NCBI RefSeq assembly: GCF_039851965.1
Contig: NZ_CP156674.1
Span: 3,720,001 to 3,784,000, forward strand
Direction: 5' to 3'
DNA from: Pseudalkalibacillus hwajinpoensis
GTDB lineage: Bacteria > Bacillota > Bacilli > Bacillales > Guptibacillaceae
Length of the DNA: 64,000 nucleotides
The notes under the pieces were generated by a model, which was not told the DNA's origin, ran no database searches, and saw nothing but the letters and a program-made list of their open reading frames with translations. A program made the translations under genes and the position numbers. Positions 24,066 to 34,100 of this stretch are shown here, piece by piece (within the stretch, counting starts at the first letter, position 1; each line of letters begins with the position of its first letter).

Positions 24066-25166
24066 ATGACAACATTATTAAAAACCCCGTTATATGAAAC
24101 CTATCAGGCTATGGGAGCTAAAACAATTGATTTTGGAGGATGGGCACTACCAGTGCAGTTCTCAAGTATTAAAGAAGAACACGAGGCAGTGCGCACTCGT
24201 GCCGGATTATTTGATGTCTCTCACATGGGAGAGATTGATGTTAGAGGTAATGGAGCACTCGACTATCTTCAAAAGATGATGACAAATGATATAAGCAAGC
24301 TGATGGTAAACGGAGCTCAGTATACAGCAATGTGCTATGAAGATGGAGGCACTGTTGATGACCTTCTTGTTTACAAGCAGGCAGAAGATCATTATTTACT
24401 TGTCGTAAACGCAGCCAACACTGAAAAAGATTATAAGTGGCTAGAAGACCACCTTGAAACAGGTGTTTCGATTAACAACATTTCAAGCCAAATGGCTCAA
24501 TTAGCGATTCAGGGACCAGAAGCTGAAAATATTTTACAGCGTCTAACAGATGTTGATTTAAGTACGGTTGGCTTTTTTAAGTTTCAAGATGACGTTTTAA
24601 TCGACGGAATTAAAGTGCTCGTTTCTAGAACGGGTTACACAGGTGAAGATGGTTTTGAGCTGTATACGGCTTGGGAGGATGCCCCTGCATTATGGAATGT
24701 TATTTTATCCGCTGGAGAGCCTGAGCATATTCTGCCATGTGGGCTTGGAGCTCGTGACACGCTTCGTTTTGAAGCAAAGCTTGCTTTGTACGGCCAGGAG
24801 TTAACGAAAGACATTTCTCCTCTTGAAGCGGGAATAGGATTTGCTGTTAAAACCGGTAAAGAAGCTGATTTCATAGGGAAAAGTGCACTGTTAGCACAGC
24901 GTGAGAATGGACTTAAACGAAAGTTAGTGGGAATTGAAATGATTGACAGGGGAATTCCACGTACTCATTATCCTGTCTATAAAGGTGACGTTTTGATTGG
25001 CGAAGTAACGACAGGAACCCAATCTCCAACATTAAAGAAAAACGTTGGTCTTGCTCTAATTAAGAAAGAGTTTACAGAAATCGGTACCGAGCTTGATGTA
25101 GAGATTAGAAAAAAACGTGTGAGTGCGATAGTTGTGCCATCACCATTTTATAAGCGCCAGAAATAA
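24066..25166 (+). CDS. gcvT: Glycine cleavage system T protein (aminomethyltransferase)
   Basis: Transfers the methylene group from the lipoyl arm of H protein to tetrahydrofolate, releasing ammonia. The 366-residue protein has [21 protein letters not shown] near the N-terminus, DVSHMGE and LMTND-like (KMMTND) folate-site motifs, [14 protein letters not shown] and [16 protein letters not shown] 24066 gives better spacing to AGGAGGG than ATG 24063. It is the first gene of gcvT-gcvPA-gcvPB under the tandem glycine riboswitch. The H protein gene (gcvH) is not in the window, as is usual in Bacillus. Confidence 0.97.
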   Translation: MTTLLKTPLYETYQAMGAKTIDFGGWALPVQFSSIKEEHEAVRTRAGLFDVSHMGEIDVRGNGALDYLQKMMTNDISKLMVNGAQYTAMCYEDGGTVDDLLVYKQAEDHYLLVVNAANTEKDYKWLEDHLETGVSINNISSQMAQLAIQGPEAENILQRLTDVDLSTVGFFKFQDDVLIDGIKVLVSRTGYTGEDGFELYTAWEDAPALWNVILSAGEPEHILPCGLGARDTLRFEAKLALYGQELTKDISPLEAGIGFAVKTGKEADFIGKSALLAQRENGLKRKLVGIEMIDRGIPRTHYPVYKGDVLIGEVTTGTQSPTLKKNVGLALIKKEFTEIGTELDVEIRKKRVSAIVVPSPFYKRQK

Positions 25167-25192
25167 AGAGATATCGAGGAGGAGAAAGACAT

Positions 25193-26536
25193 ATGAAACA
25201 TCGTTACCTGCCGACAACCGATCAAGATCGAAAAGAAATGCTTGAGACAATTGGTGTAGATTCTGTTCAGGATTTATTTGCTGACATCCCAGAAGCGATT
25301 CGCTTCAAAGGGGAATTAAAAGTGGAAAAGCAGTTATTTGAACCTGAACTTATTCGCTATATGTCTAAACTTGCTTCTCAAAATGCTAATTCGCTAGAAA
25401 ACGTTTCGTTTCTTGGTGCGGGTGTGTATGACCATGCGATTCCATCTGTCGTTGATCACGTGATTCGGCGTTCGGAGTTTTATACCGCCTACACGCCATA
25501 TCAACCTGAAATTTCACAAGGGGAATTACAGGCGATTTTTGAATTCCAGACAATGATCAGTGAACTGACCGGAATGGAAGTTGCGAACTCTTCGATGTAC
25601 GACGGACCAACCGCGCTTGCTGAGGCAGGTTTGCTTAGTGCAGGTCAAACAAAGAAAAAGAAAATCATTGTATCAAAAGCCGTGCACCCTGAGGCACGCG
25701 CTGTTATTGATACGTATGCTCGTGGTCAGCGCCTCACTGTTGTTGAAGTGGACTCAGTGAATGGGATCACCGATCTCGAAAAACTGAAAGGTGAAATTGA
25801 TGAAGGTACAGCATGCGTGATGGTTCAGTATCCAAACTTTTTTGGACAATTAGAACCATTACCAGAAATTGAAAAGCTTGTTCATCAACAAAAGGCGATG
25901 TTTGTGGTATCCAGCAATCCGTTAGCCCTTGGACGCTTAACACCTCCGGGTGAAATGGGAGCGGATATTGTAGTAGGGGACTGTCAGCCATTTGGAATTC
26001 CAGCTCAGTTTGGGGGGCCGCACTGCGGATATTTCGCTGTTACGAAAAAGCTTATGCGAAAGGTGCCGGGTCGCTTGATCGGGCAAACGACGGATGACGA
26101 TGGGCAACGTGGTTTTGTTCTGACGCTTCAAGCTCGTGAACAGCACATTCGCAGAGATAAGGCGACGTCTAATATTTGCTCCAATCAAGCGTTGAACGCT
26201 CTCGCATCATCAGTTGCCATGAGTGCCCTTGGTAAAAACGGAGTTCGTAAAATGGCTGAGCAGAATATCAAGAAAGCCCACTATGCAAAGTGTCGCTTAG
26301 AGGAAGTTGGTTTAGAGACGGTTTTCGATGGCGTTTATTTCAATGAATTTGTGATTAAGCTAAATGGTTCTGTAAAAGAGCTGAATCGTAAACTGATGAA
26401 AAAAGGAATCATCGGTGGTTATGATCTTGGGCGTGATTATCCTGAGCTTGAGAATCATATGCTTGTTGCTGTAACAGAAAATCGCACGAAAGAAGAAATT
26501 GATACATTCATAAGCGAAGTGGGGGGAGCACAATGA
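25193..26536 (+). CDS. gcvPA: Glycine dehydrogenase (decarboxylating) subunit 1
   Basis: N-terminal half of the P protein, which in Bacillus is split into two subunits that form the PLP-dependent glycine decarboxylase. At 447 residues it is full length, with [15 protein letters not shown] at the start, the FLGAGVYDH motif, the [12 protein letters not shown] loop and the [10 protein letters not shown] and [13 protein letters not shown] segments. ATG 25193 follows GAGGAGG. It overlaps gcvPB by four bases, giving equal expression of both halves. Confidence 0.97.
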   Translation: MKHRYLPTTDQDRKEMLETIGVDSVQDLFADIPEAIRFKGELKVEKQLFEPELIRYMSKLASQNANSLENVSFLGAGVYDHAIPSVVDHVIRRSEFYTAYTPYQPEISQGELQAIFEFQTMISELTGMEVANSSMYDGPTALAEAGLLSAGQTKKKKIIVSKAVHPEARAVIDTYARGQRLTVVEVDSVNGITDLEKLKGEIDEGTACVMVQYPNFFGQLEPLPEIEKLVHQQKAMFVVSSNPLALGRLTPPGEMGADIVVGDCQPFGIPAQFGGPHCGYFAVTKKLMRKVPGRLIGQTTDDDGQRGFVLTLQAREQHIRRDKATSNICSNQALNALASSVAMSALGKNGVRKMAEQNIKKAHYAKCRLEEVGLETVFDGVYFNEFVIKLNGSVKELNRKLMKKGIIGGYDLGRDYPELENHMLVAVTENRTKEEIDTFISEVGGAQ

Positions 26537-27996
26537 ACACAAACAAAGACCAGTCTTTGATATTCGAACTGAGTGAGCCGGGACGTATTTCTTATAGTCT
26601 CCCTGAGCTTGATGTACCTGATGTTGATCTTGATGAATGGTTGCCTGAAGAATTTAATCGAAAAACAGAGCCAGAACTCCCTGAAGTATCTGAGCTTCAG
26701 TTAATGCGTCACTATACAGCGTTATCCAAACGTAACCATGGTGTAGACTCAGGTTTTTATCCATTGGGATCATGTACAATGAAGTACAATCCAAAGATTA
26801 ATGAAGATGTGGCGAGATACCCTGGTTTTGCCTTTATTCATCCCCTTCAGGAGGAAGAAACGGTACAAGGAGCTCTTGAAATGATGTTTAACCTTCAGGA
26901 AAATCTTGTGGCCGTAACAGGGATGGATGAGGTAACGCTTCAGCCTGCTGCGGGAGCGCATGGAGAGTGGACAGGATTAATGATGATTCGTGCTTATCAT
27001 GAGGCGAATGGTGATTACAACCGTACGAAAGTGATCGTCCCTGATTCTGCACATGGAACAAACCCGGCGTCAGCAACAGTCGCTGGCTTTGAAGCAGTGA
27101 CCGTGAAGTCTAACGAAAAAGGGCTTGTGGATTTAGATGATCTCAAGCGTGTCGTGGATAAGGATGTCGCTGCTCTTATGTTAACGAACCCGAATACCCT
27201 TGGATTATTTGAAGAACAAATTACAGAGATGGCTGAAATAATTCACAACGCAGGCGGAAAGCTTTATTATGATGGAGCGAATATGAATGCGATTATGGGA
27301 GCTGCTCGTCCTGGAGACATGGGATTTGACGTTGTTCACTTAAATCTTCATAAAACATTCACTGGTCCACATGGTGGTGGCGGTCCAGGGTCAGGTCCAG
27401 TTGGGGTTAAAGCCGATTTGATTCCTTACTTACCTAAACCTGTATTAGTGAAAGAAGACGGAGCTTATCGTTTTGAATATGACCGACCTCAGTCCATTGG
27501 CAGAGTTAAGCCGTATTATGGAAACTTCGGAATTAATGTACGTGCCTATACGTATATCCGCACGATGGGGCCAGAAGGGTTAAAGCAAGTTTCTGAGAAT
27601 GCTGTTTTAAATGCCAATTATATGATGAGACGCTTGCAGGAGGCGTTTGTGCTTCCGTATTCACAACATTGTAAGCACGAGTTTGTTATTTCTGGAAAGA
27701 AGCAGAAAAAGCTCGGCGTTCGAACGCTGGATATGGCTAAGAGACTACTTGATTTTGGTTATCATCCACCAACTATCTATTTCCCGATTAATGTGGAAGA
27801 GTGTATGATGATAGAACCAACTGAAACAGAATCGAAAGAAACGCTCGACGAATTTTGTGATCGGTTGTTGCAAATCGCGAAAGAGGCAGAAGAAAATCCT
27901 GGAATTGTTCAGGAGGCGCCTCATACAACAGTGATCGGACGCCTTGATGAAACGACTGCAGCAAGGAAACCAATTTTACGATATCAAAAAGCATAA
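26533..27996 (+). CDS. gcvPB: Glycine dehydrogenase (decarboxylating) subunit 2
   Basis: C-terminal half of the split P protein and the PLP-bearing subunit. The 487 residues include the cofactor lysine in [16 protein letters not shown] (K274), the [10 protein letters not shown] motif (79-88) and the [12 protein letters not shown] loop (170-181). It starts inside the end of gcvPA (ATGA overlap) and is closed by a bidirectional terminator shared with yqhL. Confidence 0.97.
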   Translation: MNTNKDQSLIFELSEPGRISYSLPELDVPDVDLDEWLPEEFNRKTEPELPEVSELQLMRHYTALSKRNHGVDSGFYPLGSCTMKYNPKINEDVARYPGFAFIHPLQEEETVQGALEMMFNLQENLVAVTGMDEVTLQPAAGAHGEWTGLMMIRAYHEANGDYNRTKVIVPDSAHGTNPASATVAGFEAVTVKSNEKGLVDLDDLKRVVDKDVAALMLTNPNTLGLFEEQITEMAEIIHNAGGKLYYDGANMNAIMGAARPGDMGFDVVHLNLHKTFTGPHGGGGPGSGPVGVKADLIPYLPKPVLVKEDGAYRFEYDRPQSIGRVKPYYGNFGINVRAYTYIRTMGPEGLKQVSENAVLNANYMMRRLQEAFVLPYSQHCKHEFVISGKKQKKLGVRTLDMAKRLLDFGYHPPTIYFPINVEECMMIEPTETESKETLDEFCDRLLQIAKEAEENPGIVQEAPHTTVIGRLDETTAARKPILRYQKA

Positions 27997-27999
27997 TTG

Positions 28000-28042
28000 A
28001 AAAAATAAAAGGCAGCTGCGTAAGCAGCTGCCTTTTATTTTT
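28000..28042. terminator. Bidirectional terminator between gcvPB and yqhL
   Basis: Perfect stem GGCAGCTGC/GCAGCTGCC, loop GTAA, flanked by A-rich sequence on the left and TTTTATTTTTT on the right. The yqhL stop codon lies in the right flank. Confidence 0.92.
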
Positions 28043-28406
28043 TCTTTACTTTGCCGCCCCATTTTTTGAAGCCGCCTTTAAGTTGGTACAAATCTTTAAT
28101 TCCCTGTTTTCTCAGAATGCTTGCAGCACGAGCCACGATAATTCCGTTATAATCATACATATAGACTGGCTGGTCTTTACGAATCTCTTTAATACGCATT
28201 TTCAATTGACTGACTGGGATATTTCTTGCACCCAGTATATGTCCGTTGTCAAATTCATTCGGTTCGCGGACATCAATAAGTTGAGCTTTGCGATAGCCTG
28301 CACGGAATTCTTCTTCCGTTAACGTTTTCAAATTCTTCTTTTGCATAAATCGCGTAATGACAATATAAACAATAATCGCGACAAGTAAGGCGATAATCCA
28401 TTCCAT
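28035..28406 (-). CDS. yqhL: Membrane-anchored rhodanese-like protein YqhL, catalytic residues missing
   Basis: 123 residues: one N-terminal membrane helix (3-19), then a rhodanese domain with LIDVREPNEF (43-52), GHILGARNIP (55-64) and a C-terminal LKGGFKKWGG. In sulfurtransferases the active loop is C-x-x-G-x-R-S. Here that loop reads DYNGIIV (85-91), so the sulfur-carrying cysteine and the arginine are both absent. It cannot act as a sulfurtransferase and may be a scaffold or binding protein. The position between gcvPB and lipM is as in B. subtilis. Confidence 0.9.
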   Translation of the reverse strand: MEWIIALLVAIIVYIVITRFMQKKNLKTLTEEEFRAGYRKAQLIDVREPNEFDNGHILGARNIPVSQLKMRIKEIRKDQPVYMYDYNGIIVARAASILRKQGIKDLYQLKGGFKKWGGKVKKK

Positions 28407-28594
28407 GATCTGTGTTACACCCCTTTAAATAAAAATCGACAACCTTAAGTTTACACGTCTTTTCGAGTTTCCGCAAAAGAAAAAAGTGAGCTTTTTGTAA
28501 AAGAAGACGAATTGTATCGTAAAGGTCATCATTCAAGCATTTTAAACAGGTTATTCGTCTTTTTCCTTACAATTTTTTCAAATAAGAGCGTTCA

Positions 28595-28624
28595 TTGGTC
28601 ATCGTATTTTTCCTCTGCTAGAAT
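28595..28624 (+). promoter_or_regulatory. Promoter of lipM (extended -10)
   Basis: -35 TTGGTC (28595-28600), 18 bases, -10 TAGAAT (28619-28624) with an upstream TGC extension; start about 38 bases before ATG 28669. Confidence 0.65.
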
Positions 28625-28668
28625 AGGAGAGGTGTTAGAAAACTGAAAGTGGTAAAGGAGTTCCGATA

Positions 28669-29499
28669 ATGAAGCAATGGGCATTTATTGATTCGGGAGA
28701 ACGTTCTCCAGGTTATAACATGGCACTTGACGAAGCTCTTCTTAAGTGGCATAGCGAGGGATTGATCCCGCCGGTGATTCGATTTTATGGTTGGAATCCA
28801 CCAACTCTGTCAATCGGATACTTTCAGCAAGTGGAAAGAGATATTAATTTAGAAGCTGTGGTAGAGCATAATCTTGGATTTGTGAGAAGACCGACAGGTG
28901 GACGTGCCGTTTTACATGACAAAGAAGTAACCTATAGCGTCATTGTGACAGAAGATTATCCCAATATGCCGACAACCGTTAGAGAAGCTTATCGGGTTAT
29001 TTCAGAAGGGCTACTTATCGGTTTTCAACGACTCGGACTTGATGCTTATTTTGCAGTTCCTGAAACTGAAAAAGAAAAGGCTGAGTTGCGCGCGCCTCGC
29101 TCAGGAGTTTGTTTTGATTCTCCTTCTTATTACGAACTCGTGGTAGAGGGAAGAAAAGTTGCAGGTAGTGCGCAAACAAGACAAAAAGGCGTCATCCTTC
29201 AACACGGTTCGATCTTACTTGATATTGATGAGGACAAATTGTTTGATTGTTTTAAATTTAAAAATGTACGGATTCGTGAAAGAATGCAGCGTGGTTTTCG
29301 AAAAAAAGCCGTTGCGATCAATGCACTTCGTAGTACTCCTGTTTCGATGCAGGAAGCCGTAGAAGCGTTTTATCGTGGCTTTGAAGATGGGCTTGGGATT
29401 GAGCTAGTTCCGTACACTTTATCAGATGAACAAAAGGAATTTGTGAGTCAGCTTGCAGAAGAAAAATATGCAAATGATAATTGGAATTACAGCAAATAA
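28669..29499 (+). CDS. lipM: Octanoyltransferase LipM
   Basis: Moves the octanoyl group from acyl carrier protein to GcvH, the first step of lipoate assembly in Bacillus. The 276-residue biotin/lipoate-ligase-fold protein has [12 protein letters not shown] (73-84), the nucleophilic C148 in [11 protein letters not shown] and the conserved lysine in GRKVAGSAQ (K163). ATG 28669 follows AAAGGAG. It lies near the gcv operon whose H protein needs lipoate, and has its own promoter and terminator. Confidence 0.95.
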   Translation: MKQWAFIDSGERSPGYNMALDEALLKWHSEGLIPPVIRFYGWNPPTLSIGYFQQVERDINLEAVVEHNLGFVRRPTGGRAVLHDKEVTYSVIVTEDYPNMPTTVREAYRVISEGLLIGFQRLGLDAYFAVPETEKEKAELRAPRSGVCFDSPSYYELVVEGRKVAGSAQTRQKGVILQHGSILLDIDEDKLFDCFKFKNVRIRERMQRGFRKKAVAINALRSTPVSMQEAVEAFYRGFEDGLGIELVPYTLSDEQKEFVSQLAEEKYANDNWNYSK

Positions 29500-29521
29500 G
29501 CACCTAGTCAGGGTGCTTTTT
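29499..29521 (+). terminator. Terminator after lipM
   Basis: Stem AGCACC/GGTGCT with a seven-base loop, then TTTTT; it overlaps the lipM stop. Confidence 0.75.
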
Positions 29522-29740
29522 CCTATTGAGGAAACAAGAACGAATGTTCTAACCTTAATGGAGTATTTGTCTAATAGGCGTAATCAATGTGAAATGAAAA
29601 GGACAAAGAAAAAAGAAATGTGCAATAGACAAAATCCCTCTTTTTTCTACGTTGTTCGTAGTGATGCTCAAATTATCGTGGGAAATCTTTTCTTTTCATG
29701 GGATTTTGAAGTTGACAAAACTACAAAGTATTCTGTTGTT
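29522..29740. other. Gene-free stretch between lipM and nrdJ
   Basis: About 220 AT-rich bases without a supported gene. No cobalamin riboswitch consensus was recognised, although the downstream enzyme uses B12. A consensus TTGACA at 29712 has no matching -10 at normal spacing. Confidence 0.6.
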
Positions 29741-29789
29741 TTACTATATGTAGTATTGGGTAAACAATTCTGAACACTATATATGGTGG
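29741..29789 (+). promoter_or_regulatory. Paired NrdR-like boxes and promoter of nrdJ
   Basis: Two palindromic 16-mers, TTACTATATGTAGTAT (29741-29756) and ACACTATATATGGTGG (29774-29789), resemble the NrdR box ACACTATATATAGTGT. They are 33 bases apart centre to centre, about three helical turns, as expected for an NrdR pair. A weak promoter (TTGGGT 29756, 17 bases, ATATAT 29779) would be covered by them. NrdR represses ribonucleotide reductase genes in response to (d)ATP. Confidence 0.75.
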
Positions 29790-29903
29790 AAAATGATTGT
29801 CTGCGAGATGGACATGTGCTACTATTAATCAAGACGATTTGTATCTAATACATACATCTAGAAAGACTTATATATGTATAAATGTCGAAACGGAGGGGTT
29901 TAT

Positions 29904-32468
29904 ATGACTATTCAAACCAATGAAAAAAGAAGGTCAATTAACATTGAGCAGTTAAATAAAGATATAGAGCTGTTCGCACAGGTTCATCCCATAACAGAGG
30001 ATATGCATCTTTCTCATAAGGGAGTTAGCCGTCTGGTTATGCTTGATCGCTATGCGTTCAAAGATACAGAAAAACGCACGTTGCAAAAAGGTGACTTTGT
30101 CGTTCTTACAATTAAAGAAGATCCAAAATTTCCTGCTCGAGGTCTTGGATTTATCAAAGATCTGGATCATCACTCAAAAAAGGCGACCGTGGCTGTTCAT
30201 GAGGATTATGTCGGTGTTCTTGATACCGAGGAAGAACGGAATACTGGCCTTATTGTTCGTTCATTTGATGTCATTGAAAAACCCCTTGAGGTTTATTATG
30301 AGCAAATTGCGCGCCGCAATGCTCGTGGCCTCGCTGACGTAGAGAAAACAGATGGTGAAAAGAAGTACTGGGAAGATCGTTTCTATAATGAGCTATCCTC
30401 ACTAAACTTTGTACCAGCTGGGCGTGTGCTTTATGGTGCTGGGGCAGATACAGATGTGACTTATTTTAACTGCTACGTAATGCCGTTTCCTCAGGATTCA
30501 AGAGAAGGTATTTCAGAACATCGGAAACAGGTAATGGAGATTATGAGCCGTGGCGGTGGAGTCGGAACAAACGGCTCAACGCTCCGTCCACGGAATACAC
30601 TTGCTAGAGGAGTTAACGGAAAGTCTTCTGGTTCTGTTTCATGGCTTGATGATATTGCCAAGCTCACTCACCTTGTAGAGCAGGGTGGTTCAAGACGTGG
30701 TGCGCAGATGATCATGCTAGCTGATTGGCATCCAGATATTATAGAATTCATTATTTCTAAAATGCAAAATCCTCGTATTCTTCGCTTCCTTGTAGAGAAT
30801 ACAAAAGATGAGCAAATTAAAAAGCTTGCCGAAGATAAATTAAAGTTCACGCCTCTTTCAGAATCTGAGCGTTCGATGTATCAAAGTATCTTAAATTATC
30901 GAAGCATCCCTGGAACGGGTGGGTTCGAAGAAAAAGTGATGCAGGATGCACAGGAGAAGCTTCTTACTGGTGGAACGTATTCTGTTCATAATCCGGACTT
31001 TTTAACAGGAGCCAACATCTCTGTTTGCTTAACGAAGGATTTCATGGATGCTGTTGAGTATGATGGAGAATATGATCTCCGCTTCCCTGATGTAGAAAAT
31101 TATTCTAAAGAGCAAATGTCGTTCTATAACGAAAACTGGCATGAGTCAGGCGATGTACGTGAGTGGGAGAAACAGGGGTACCCTGTTAGAACCTATCGTA
31201 AAGTAAGAGCAAAGGAACTGTGGGATCTTATTAATATCTGTGCAACGTATTCTGCAGAGCCGGGTATCTTCTTTATTGACAATGCAAATGAAAAGACGAA
31301 TGCTACTTCTTATGGTCAAAAAGTAGTAGCAACAAATCCTTGTGGAGAGCAACCACTAGCACCATACTCGGTGTGTAACCTTGCAGCTGTCAACCTTGCA
31401 GAAATGGCAAATAAAGAAACGAAGACCGTTGATTTTGATAAGTTAAGAGAAACAGTCGAAGTTGGCGTGCGTATGCAGGATAATGTAATTGATGCTACAC
31501 CTTATTTCCTTGATGAGAATGAGAAGCAGGCATTAGGTGAGCGTCGAGTAGGTCTTGGGGTAATGGGACTTCATGATTTACTTATTTATTGTGAAACTGT
31601 TTATGGCTCAGAAGAAGGGAATAAACTAACTGATCAAATATTTGAAACAATTGCCACGACTGCTTATCGTGCATCAGTGGAATTGGCCAAAGAAAAGGGA
31701 AGCTTCCCGTTCCTGGAAGGCTCAACCACAGAAGAAACGAATCGACTACGTGAAGCATTTGTAAACACAGGCTATATGCAGCAAATGCCCACTGATTTAC
31801 GCGACAATATTCTTGATTATGGAATTCGCAATTCCCATCTTCTAACTGTAGCGCCAACAGGTAGTACAGGAACAATGGTAGGAGTCTCTACAGGTCTTGA
31901 GCCTTATTTCTCCTTCTCTTACTACCGCAGCGGACGGCTTGGTAAGTTTATCGAAGTGAAAGCAGATATTCTTGCAGAGTACTTTGAAAAAAATCCAGAT
32001 GCAGATACTGAAAAACTACCTGAATGGTTCGTTTCTGCAATGGAACTTGCTCCTGAAGACCATGCTGATACACAGTGTGTCATACAGCGCTGGGTTGATA
32101 GCTCAATTTCCAAAACTGTGAACGCGCCAAAAGGCTATTCTGTTAAGCAGGTAGAAGCAGTTTATGAGCGCCTTTATAATGGTGGTGCCAAAGGCGGGAC
32201 TGTTTACGTTGACGGTAGTCGTGACTCACAGGTACTAACGCTTAAAGCTGAGGAGAACTCGTTTGAACAGCTTGAATTTGATAATGGAATGGAAGAGAAA
32301 AAACAGGTAGTTCTCGTTGACACCATTACAGATCTTCGCTCAACAGATGTAACAATTGGATCTGAAGTAGGAAACACCTGTCCAGTTTGTCGAAAAGGAC
32401 AGGTAAAAGAAATAGGGGGATGCAATACGTGTGACAACTGTAGCGCTCAGTTGAAGTGCGGACTCTAA
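29904..32468 (+). CDS. nrdJ: Class II (B12-dependent) ribonucleotide reductase
   Basis: Reduces ribonucleotides to deoxyribonucleotides using adenosylcobalamin, independent of oxygen. The 854-residue protein has an N-terminal region with an SH3-like regulatory stretch (about 55-110) and YFNCYVMPF with a substrate-site cysteine. It also has MSRGGGVGTNGSTLRPR, the active-site NPCGEQPL (cysteine and glutamate) and APTGSTGTMVG. The tail is a Cys-rich zinc/redox segment CPVCRKG...CNTCDNC...CGL. ATG 29904 is set by GGAGGGG. It sits between lipM and mntR, neighbours in B. subtilis, so it is an insertion at this locus, flanked by its own NrdR-type control and terminator. Confidence 0.95.
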   Translation: MTIQTNEKRRSINIEQLNKDIELFAQVHPITEDMHLSHKGVSRLVMLDRYAFKDTEKRTLQKGDFVVLTIKEDPKFPARGLGFIKDLDHHSKKATVAVHEDYVGVLDTEEERNTGLIVRSFDVIEKPLEVYYEQIARRNARGLADVEKTDGEKKYWEDRFYNELSSLNFVPAGRVLYGAGADTDVTYFNCYVMPFPQDSREGISEHRKQVMEIMSRGGGVGTNGSTLRPRNTLARGVNGKSSGSVSWLDDIAKLTHLVEQGGSRRGAQMIMLADWHPDIIEFIISKMQNPRILRFLVENTKDEQIKKLAEDKLKFTPLSESERSMYQSILNYRSIPGTGGFEEKVMQDAQEKLLTGGTYSVHNPDFLTGANISVCLTKDFMDAVEYDGEYDLRFPDVENYSKEQMSFYNENWHESGDVREWEKQGYPVRTYRKVRAKELWDLINICATYSAEPGIFFIDNANEKTNATSYGQKVVATNPCGEQPLAPYSVCNLAAVNLAEMANKETKTVDFDKLRETVEVGVRMQDNVIDATPYFLDENEKQALGERRVGLGVMGLHDLLIYCETVYGSEEGNKLTDQIFETIATTAYRASVELAKEKGSFPFLEGSTTEETNRLREAFVNTGYMQQMPTDLRDNILDYGIRNSHLLTVAPTGSTGTMVGVSTGLEPYFSFSYYRSGRLGKFIEVKADILAEYFEKNPDADTEKLPEWFVSAMELAPEDHADTQCVIQRWVDSSISKTVNAPKGYSVKQVEAVYERLYNGGAKGGTVYVDGSRDSQVLTLKAEENSFEQLEFDNGMEEKKQVVLVDTITDLRSTDVTIGSEVGNTCPVCRKGQVKEIGGCNTCDNCSAQLKCGL

Positions 32469-32481
32469 GCATATGCATGTT

Positions 32482-32518
32482 GAAGGATAAGCAATAGGCT
32501 TATCCTTCGTCTTTTTTT
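32482..32518 (+). terminator. Terminator after nrdJ
   Basis: Perfect 11-bp stem GAAGGATAAGC/GCTTATCCTTC, loop AATAG, then GTCTTTTTTT. Confidence 0.92.
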
Positions 32519-32574
32519 GTCCACTCAGACAAAACAATTTTCTAAGCAGTAATAGAAGCAGCTGGAACCTTTTC

Positions 32575-32603
32575 TTGTATCCGCCCATACGATGGTGTAT
32601 GCT
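32575..32603 (+). promoter_or_regulatory. Probable mntR promoter
   Basis: -35 TTGTAT, 17 bases, -10 TATGCT; predicted start about 37 bases before ATG 32647. Confidence 0.55.
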
Positions 32604-32646
32604 TTTATTAACTGGCTTAAATGGAATAATAGATGGAGGGAATCCA

Positions 32647-33093
32647 ATGGCCACTACTCCAAGTATGGAAGATTATATCGAACGTATTTATGCACTAATA
32701 GACGAAAAAGGTTATGCTCGCGTATCAGATATCGCGGAAGCATTAGAGGTACATCCCTCCTCGGTAACCAAGATGATTCAAAAATTAGATAAAGGTAAAT
32801 ATGTCGTTTACGAAAAATATCGTGGATTCATGCTTACTCCTAAAGGGAAGAAGCTTGGCAAAAGACTCGTTGATCGCCATGCTTTACTTGAACAATTTCT
32901 GGGCGTTATCGGGGTGAATGAAGAAAATATATACGAAGATGTTGAAGGTATTGAACACCATCTAAGCTGGGATGCAATTGATCGAATTGGCGATCTTGTA
33001 CAATATTTTGAAGAAACAGCAAACCGTGTAGATGAACTGCGTGAAGTGCAGCGTAAAAATGAAGAAGGTCATGAAGAACAATCCGAATTATAA
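32647..33093 (+). CDS. mntR: Manganese-responsive transcriptional regulator MntR
   Basis: DtxR-family repressor that shuts off manganese uptake when Mn is plentiful. The 148 residues start [15 protein letters not shown] with the metal-binding aspartate (D9, equivalent to D8 of B. subtilis). A winged helix [22 protein letters not shown] follows (written here as [14 protein letters not shown], about 36-49), with [11 protein letters not shown] carrying the metal-site Glu/His cluster. ATG 32647 follows GGAGGG; earlier in-frame starts lack a site. It keeps the B. subtilis order before yqhO. Confidence 0.95.
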   Translation: MATTPSMEDYIERIYALIDEKGYARVSDIAEALEVHPSSVTKMIQKLDKGKYVVYEKYRGFMLTPKGKKLGKRLVDRHALLEQFLGVIGVNEENIYEDVEGIEHHLSWDAIDRIGDLVQYFEETANRVDELREVQRKNEEGHEEQSEL

Positions 33094-33110
33094 CCGGGTT
33101 GTTCTTTTTT
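33075..33110 (+). terminator. Terminator overlapping the mntR end
   Basis: Stem AGAACAATCCG/CGGGTTGTTCT (one T-G pair) spanning the stop codon, followed by a T-run. Confidence 0.8.
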
Positions 33111-33166
33111 GTACTAAATTTCCCACTGAGAGATTACGATTTAAAAAGGGGAAAGGGGCGGTGCTG

Positions 33167-34075
33167 ATGGATATAGATGGTGTGTTTTCCGGTGGTGGGG
33201 TGAAAGGCATTGCGTTGGTAGGTGCACTTCAGGCCGTCGAAAAAAAGGGTTTTACATTTAAACGAACCGCAGGCACAAGCGCAGGTGCTCTTATGGCTTC
33301 ACTTATCATGGCAGGGTACAACGGGAGTGAATTGGAATCAATTTTACTTGATACAGATCTAAGTAAATTGCTGGACCGAAACCCTGGATTTAAATTCCCT
33401 TTAATGCGCTGGTTTATGCTCTACTGGAAATTGGGGCTTTATTCTGGAAAGGATCTGGAAATGTGGGTATGCGAATTATTGAGAGCGAAAGGGATTGAGA
33501 CATTTGGAGATTTACCAGAGGGGTCATTGAAAATCATCGCATCCGATATAACGAAAGGGAGACTTATCGTTTTCCCAGATGATTTACCCCAATATGGATT
33601 TGTACCTGAGAAATTTTCCGTAGCTAAGGCAGTACGAATGAGCGCCAGCTTGCCTTTCTTTTTTAAACCACAGCCGCTCTATACAATAGACGGAAAGAAG
33701 CATTATATTGTAGATGGAGGAATTTTGAGTAACTTCCCTCTGTGGGTATTTCAACCTTCGGATTGGCATAAACCACTCCGTCCGGTGCTTGGCTTTCAAT
33801 TGAGTGCGAATTTTGACAACGTTCCGGAGCATAAGATTATTAATGCCATAGATATGTATCAGGCCTTATTCGATACGATGAAACAGGCGCATGATGCAAG
33901 GTATATCGACAATCAGAAAGCGAAAAACATCGTGTTTATTCCCGTTAATCAAAGTCTAACAACCGAATTTAAATTAGAGAGACAGGGGCAAAAGAAATTA
34001 ATTCAGCTAGGGAAAGAGAGGACAACTCATTTTTTAGACAAGTGGAGGAAATTACCAATAGAAAAAGCTGACTGA
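33167..34075 (+). CDS. yqhO: Patatin-like phospholipase family protein YqhO
   Basis: 302-residue patatin-fold serine hydrolase with the oxyanion loop SGGGVKGIA (8-16), nucleophile GTSAG (36-40, S38) and the catalytic aspartate in VDGGILSNFP near 183-192. Such enzymes hydrolyse acyl esters of lipids; the natural substrate of YqhO is not known. ATG 33167 follows AAAGGGG with good spacing. It is converging on the yqhQ-yqhP pair. Confidence 0.9.
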   Translation: MDIDGVFSGGGVKGIALVGALQAVEKKGFTFKRTAGTSAGALMASLIMAGYNGSELESILLDTDLSKLLDRNPGFKFPLMRWFMLYWKLGLYSGKDLEMWVCELLRAKGIETFGDLPEGSLKIIASDITKGRLIVFPDDLPQYGFVPEKFSVAKAVRMSASLPFFFKPQPLYTIDGKKHYIVDGGILSNFPLWVFQPSDWHKPLRPVLGFQLSANFDNVPEHKIINAIDMYQALFDTMKQAHDARYIDNQKAKNIVFIPVNQSLTTEFKLERQGQKKLIQLGKERTTHFLDKWRKLPIEKAD

Positions 34076-34096
34076 TTTCCCAGCCAGCTTTTCTTT
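34063..34096 (+). terminator. Terminator after yqhO
   Basis: AAAGCTG-A-CTG pairs with CAG-C-CAGCTTT (one internal mismatch), followed by TTTTCTTT; it overlaps the yqhO stop. Confidence 0.7.
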
Positions 34097-34100
34097 AATT

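Noticed and set aside
29712..29747. TTGACA at 29712 as the nrdJ promoter
   Set aside because: No -10 hexamer at 16-18 bases; the nearest TACTAT is 24 bases away and belongs to the NrdR-like box.
29453..29773. Plus-strand frame of 106 codons after lipM
   Set aside because: It begins inside lipM in another frame, passes through the lipM terminator and into the NrdR-box region, and has no family features.
29500..29900. Possible cobalamin riboswitch before the B12-dependent reductase
   Set aside because: No B12-box (GCCACTG-like) or other conserved cobalamin-aptamer motif was found.
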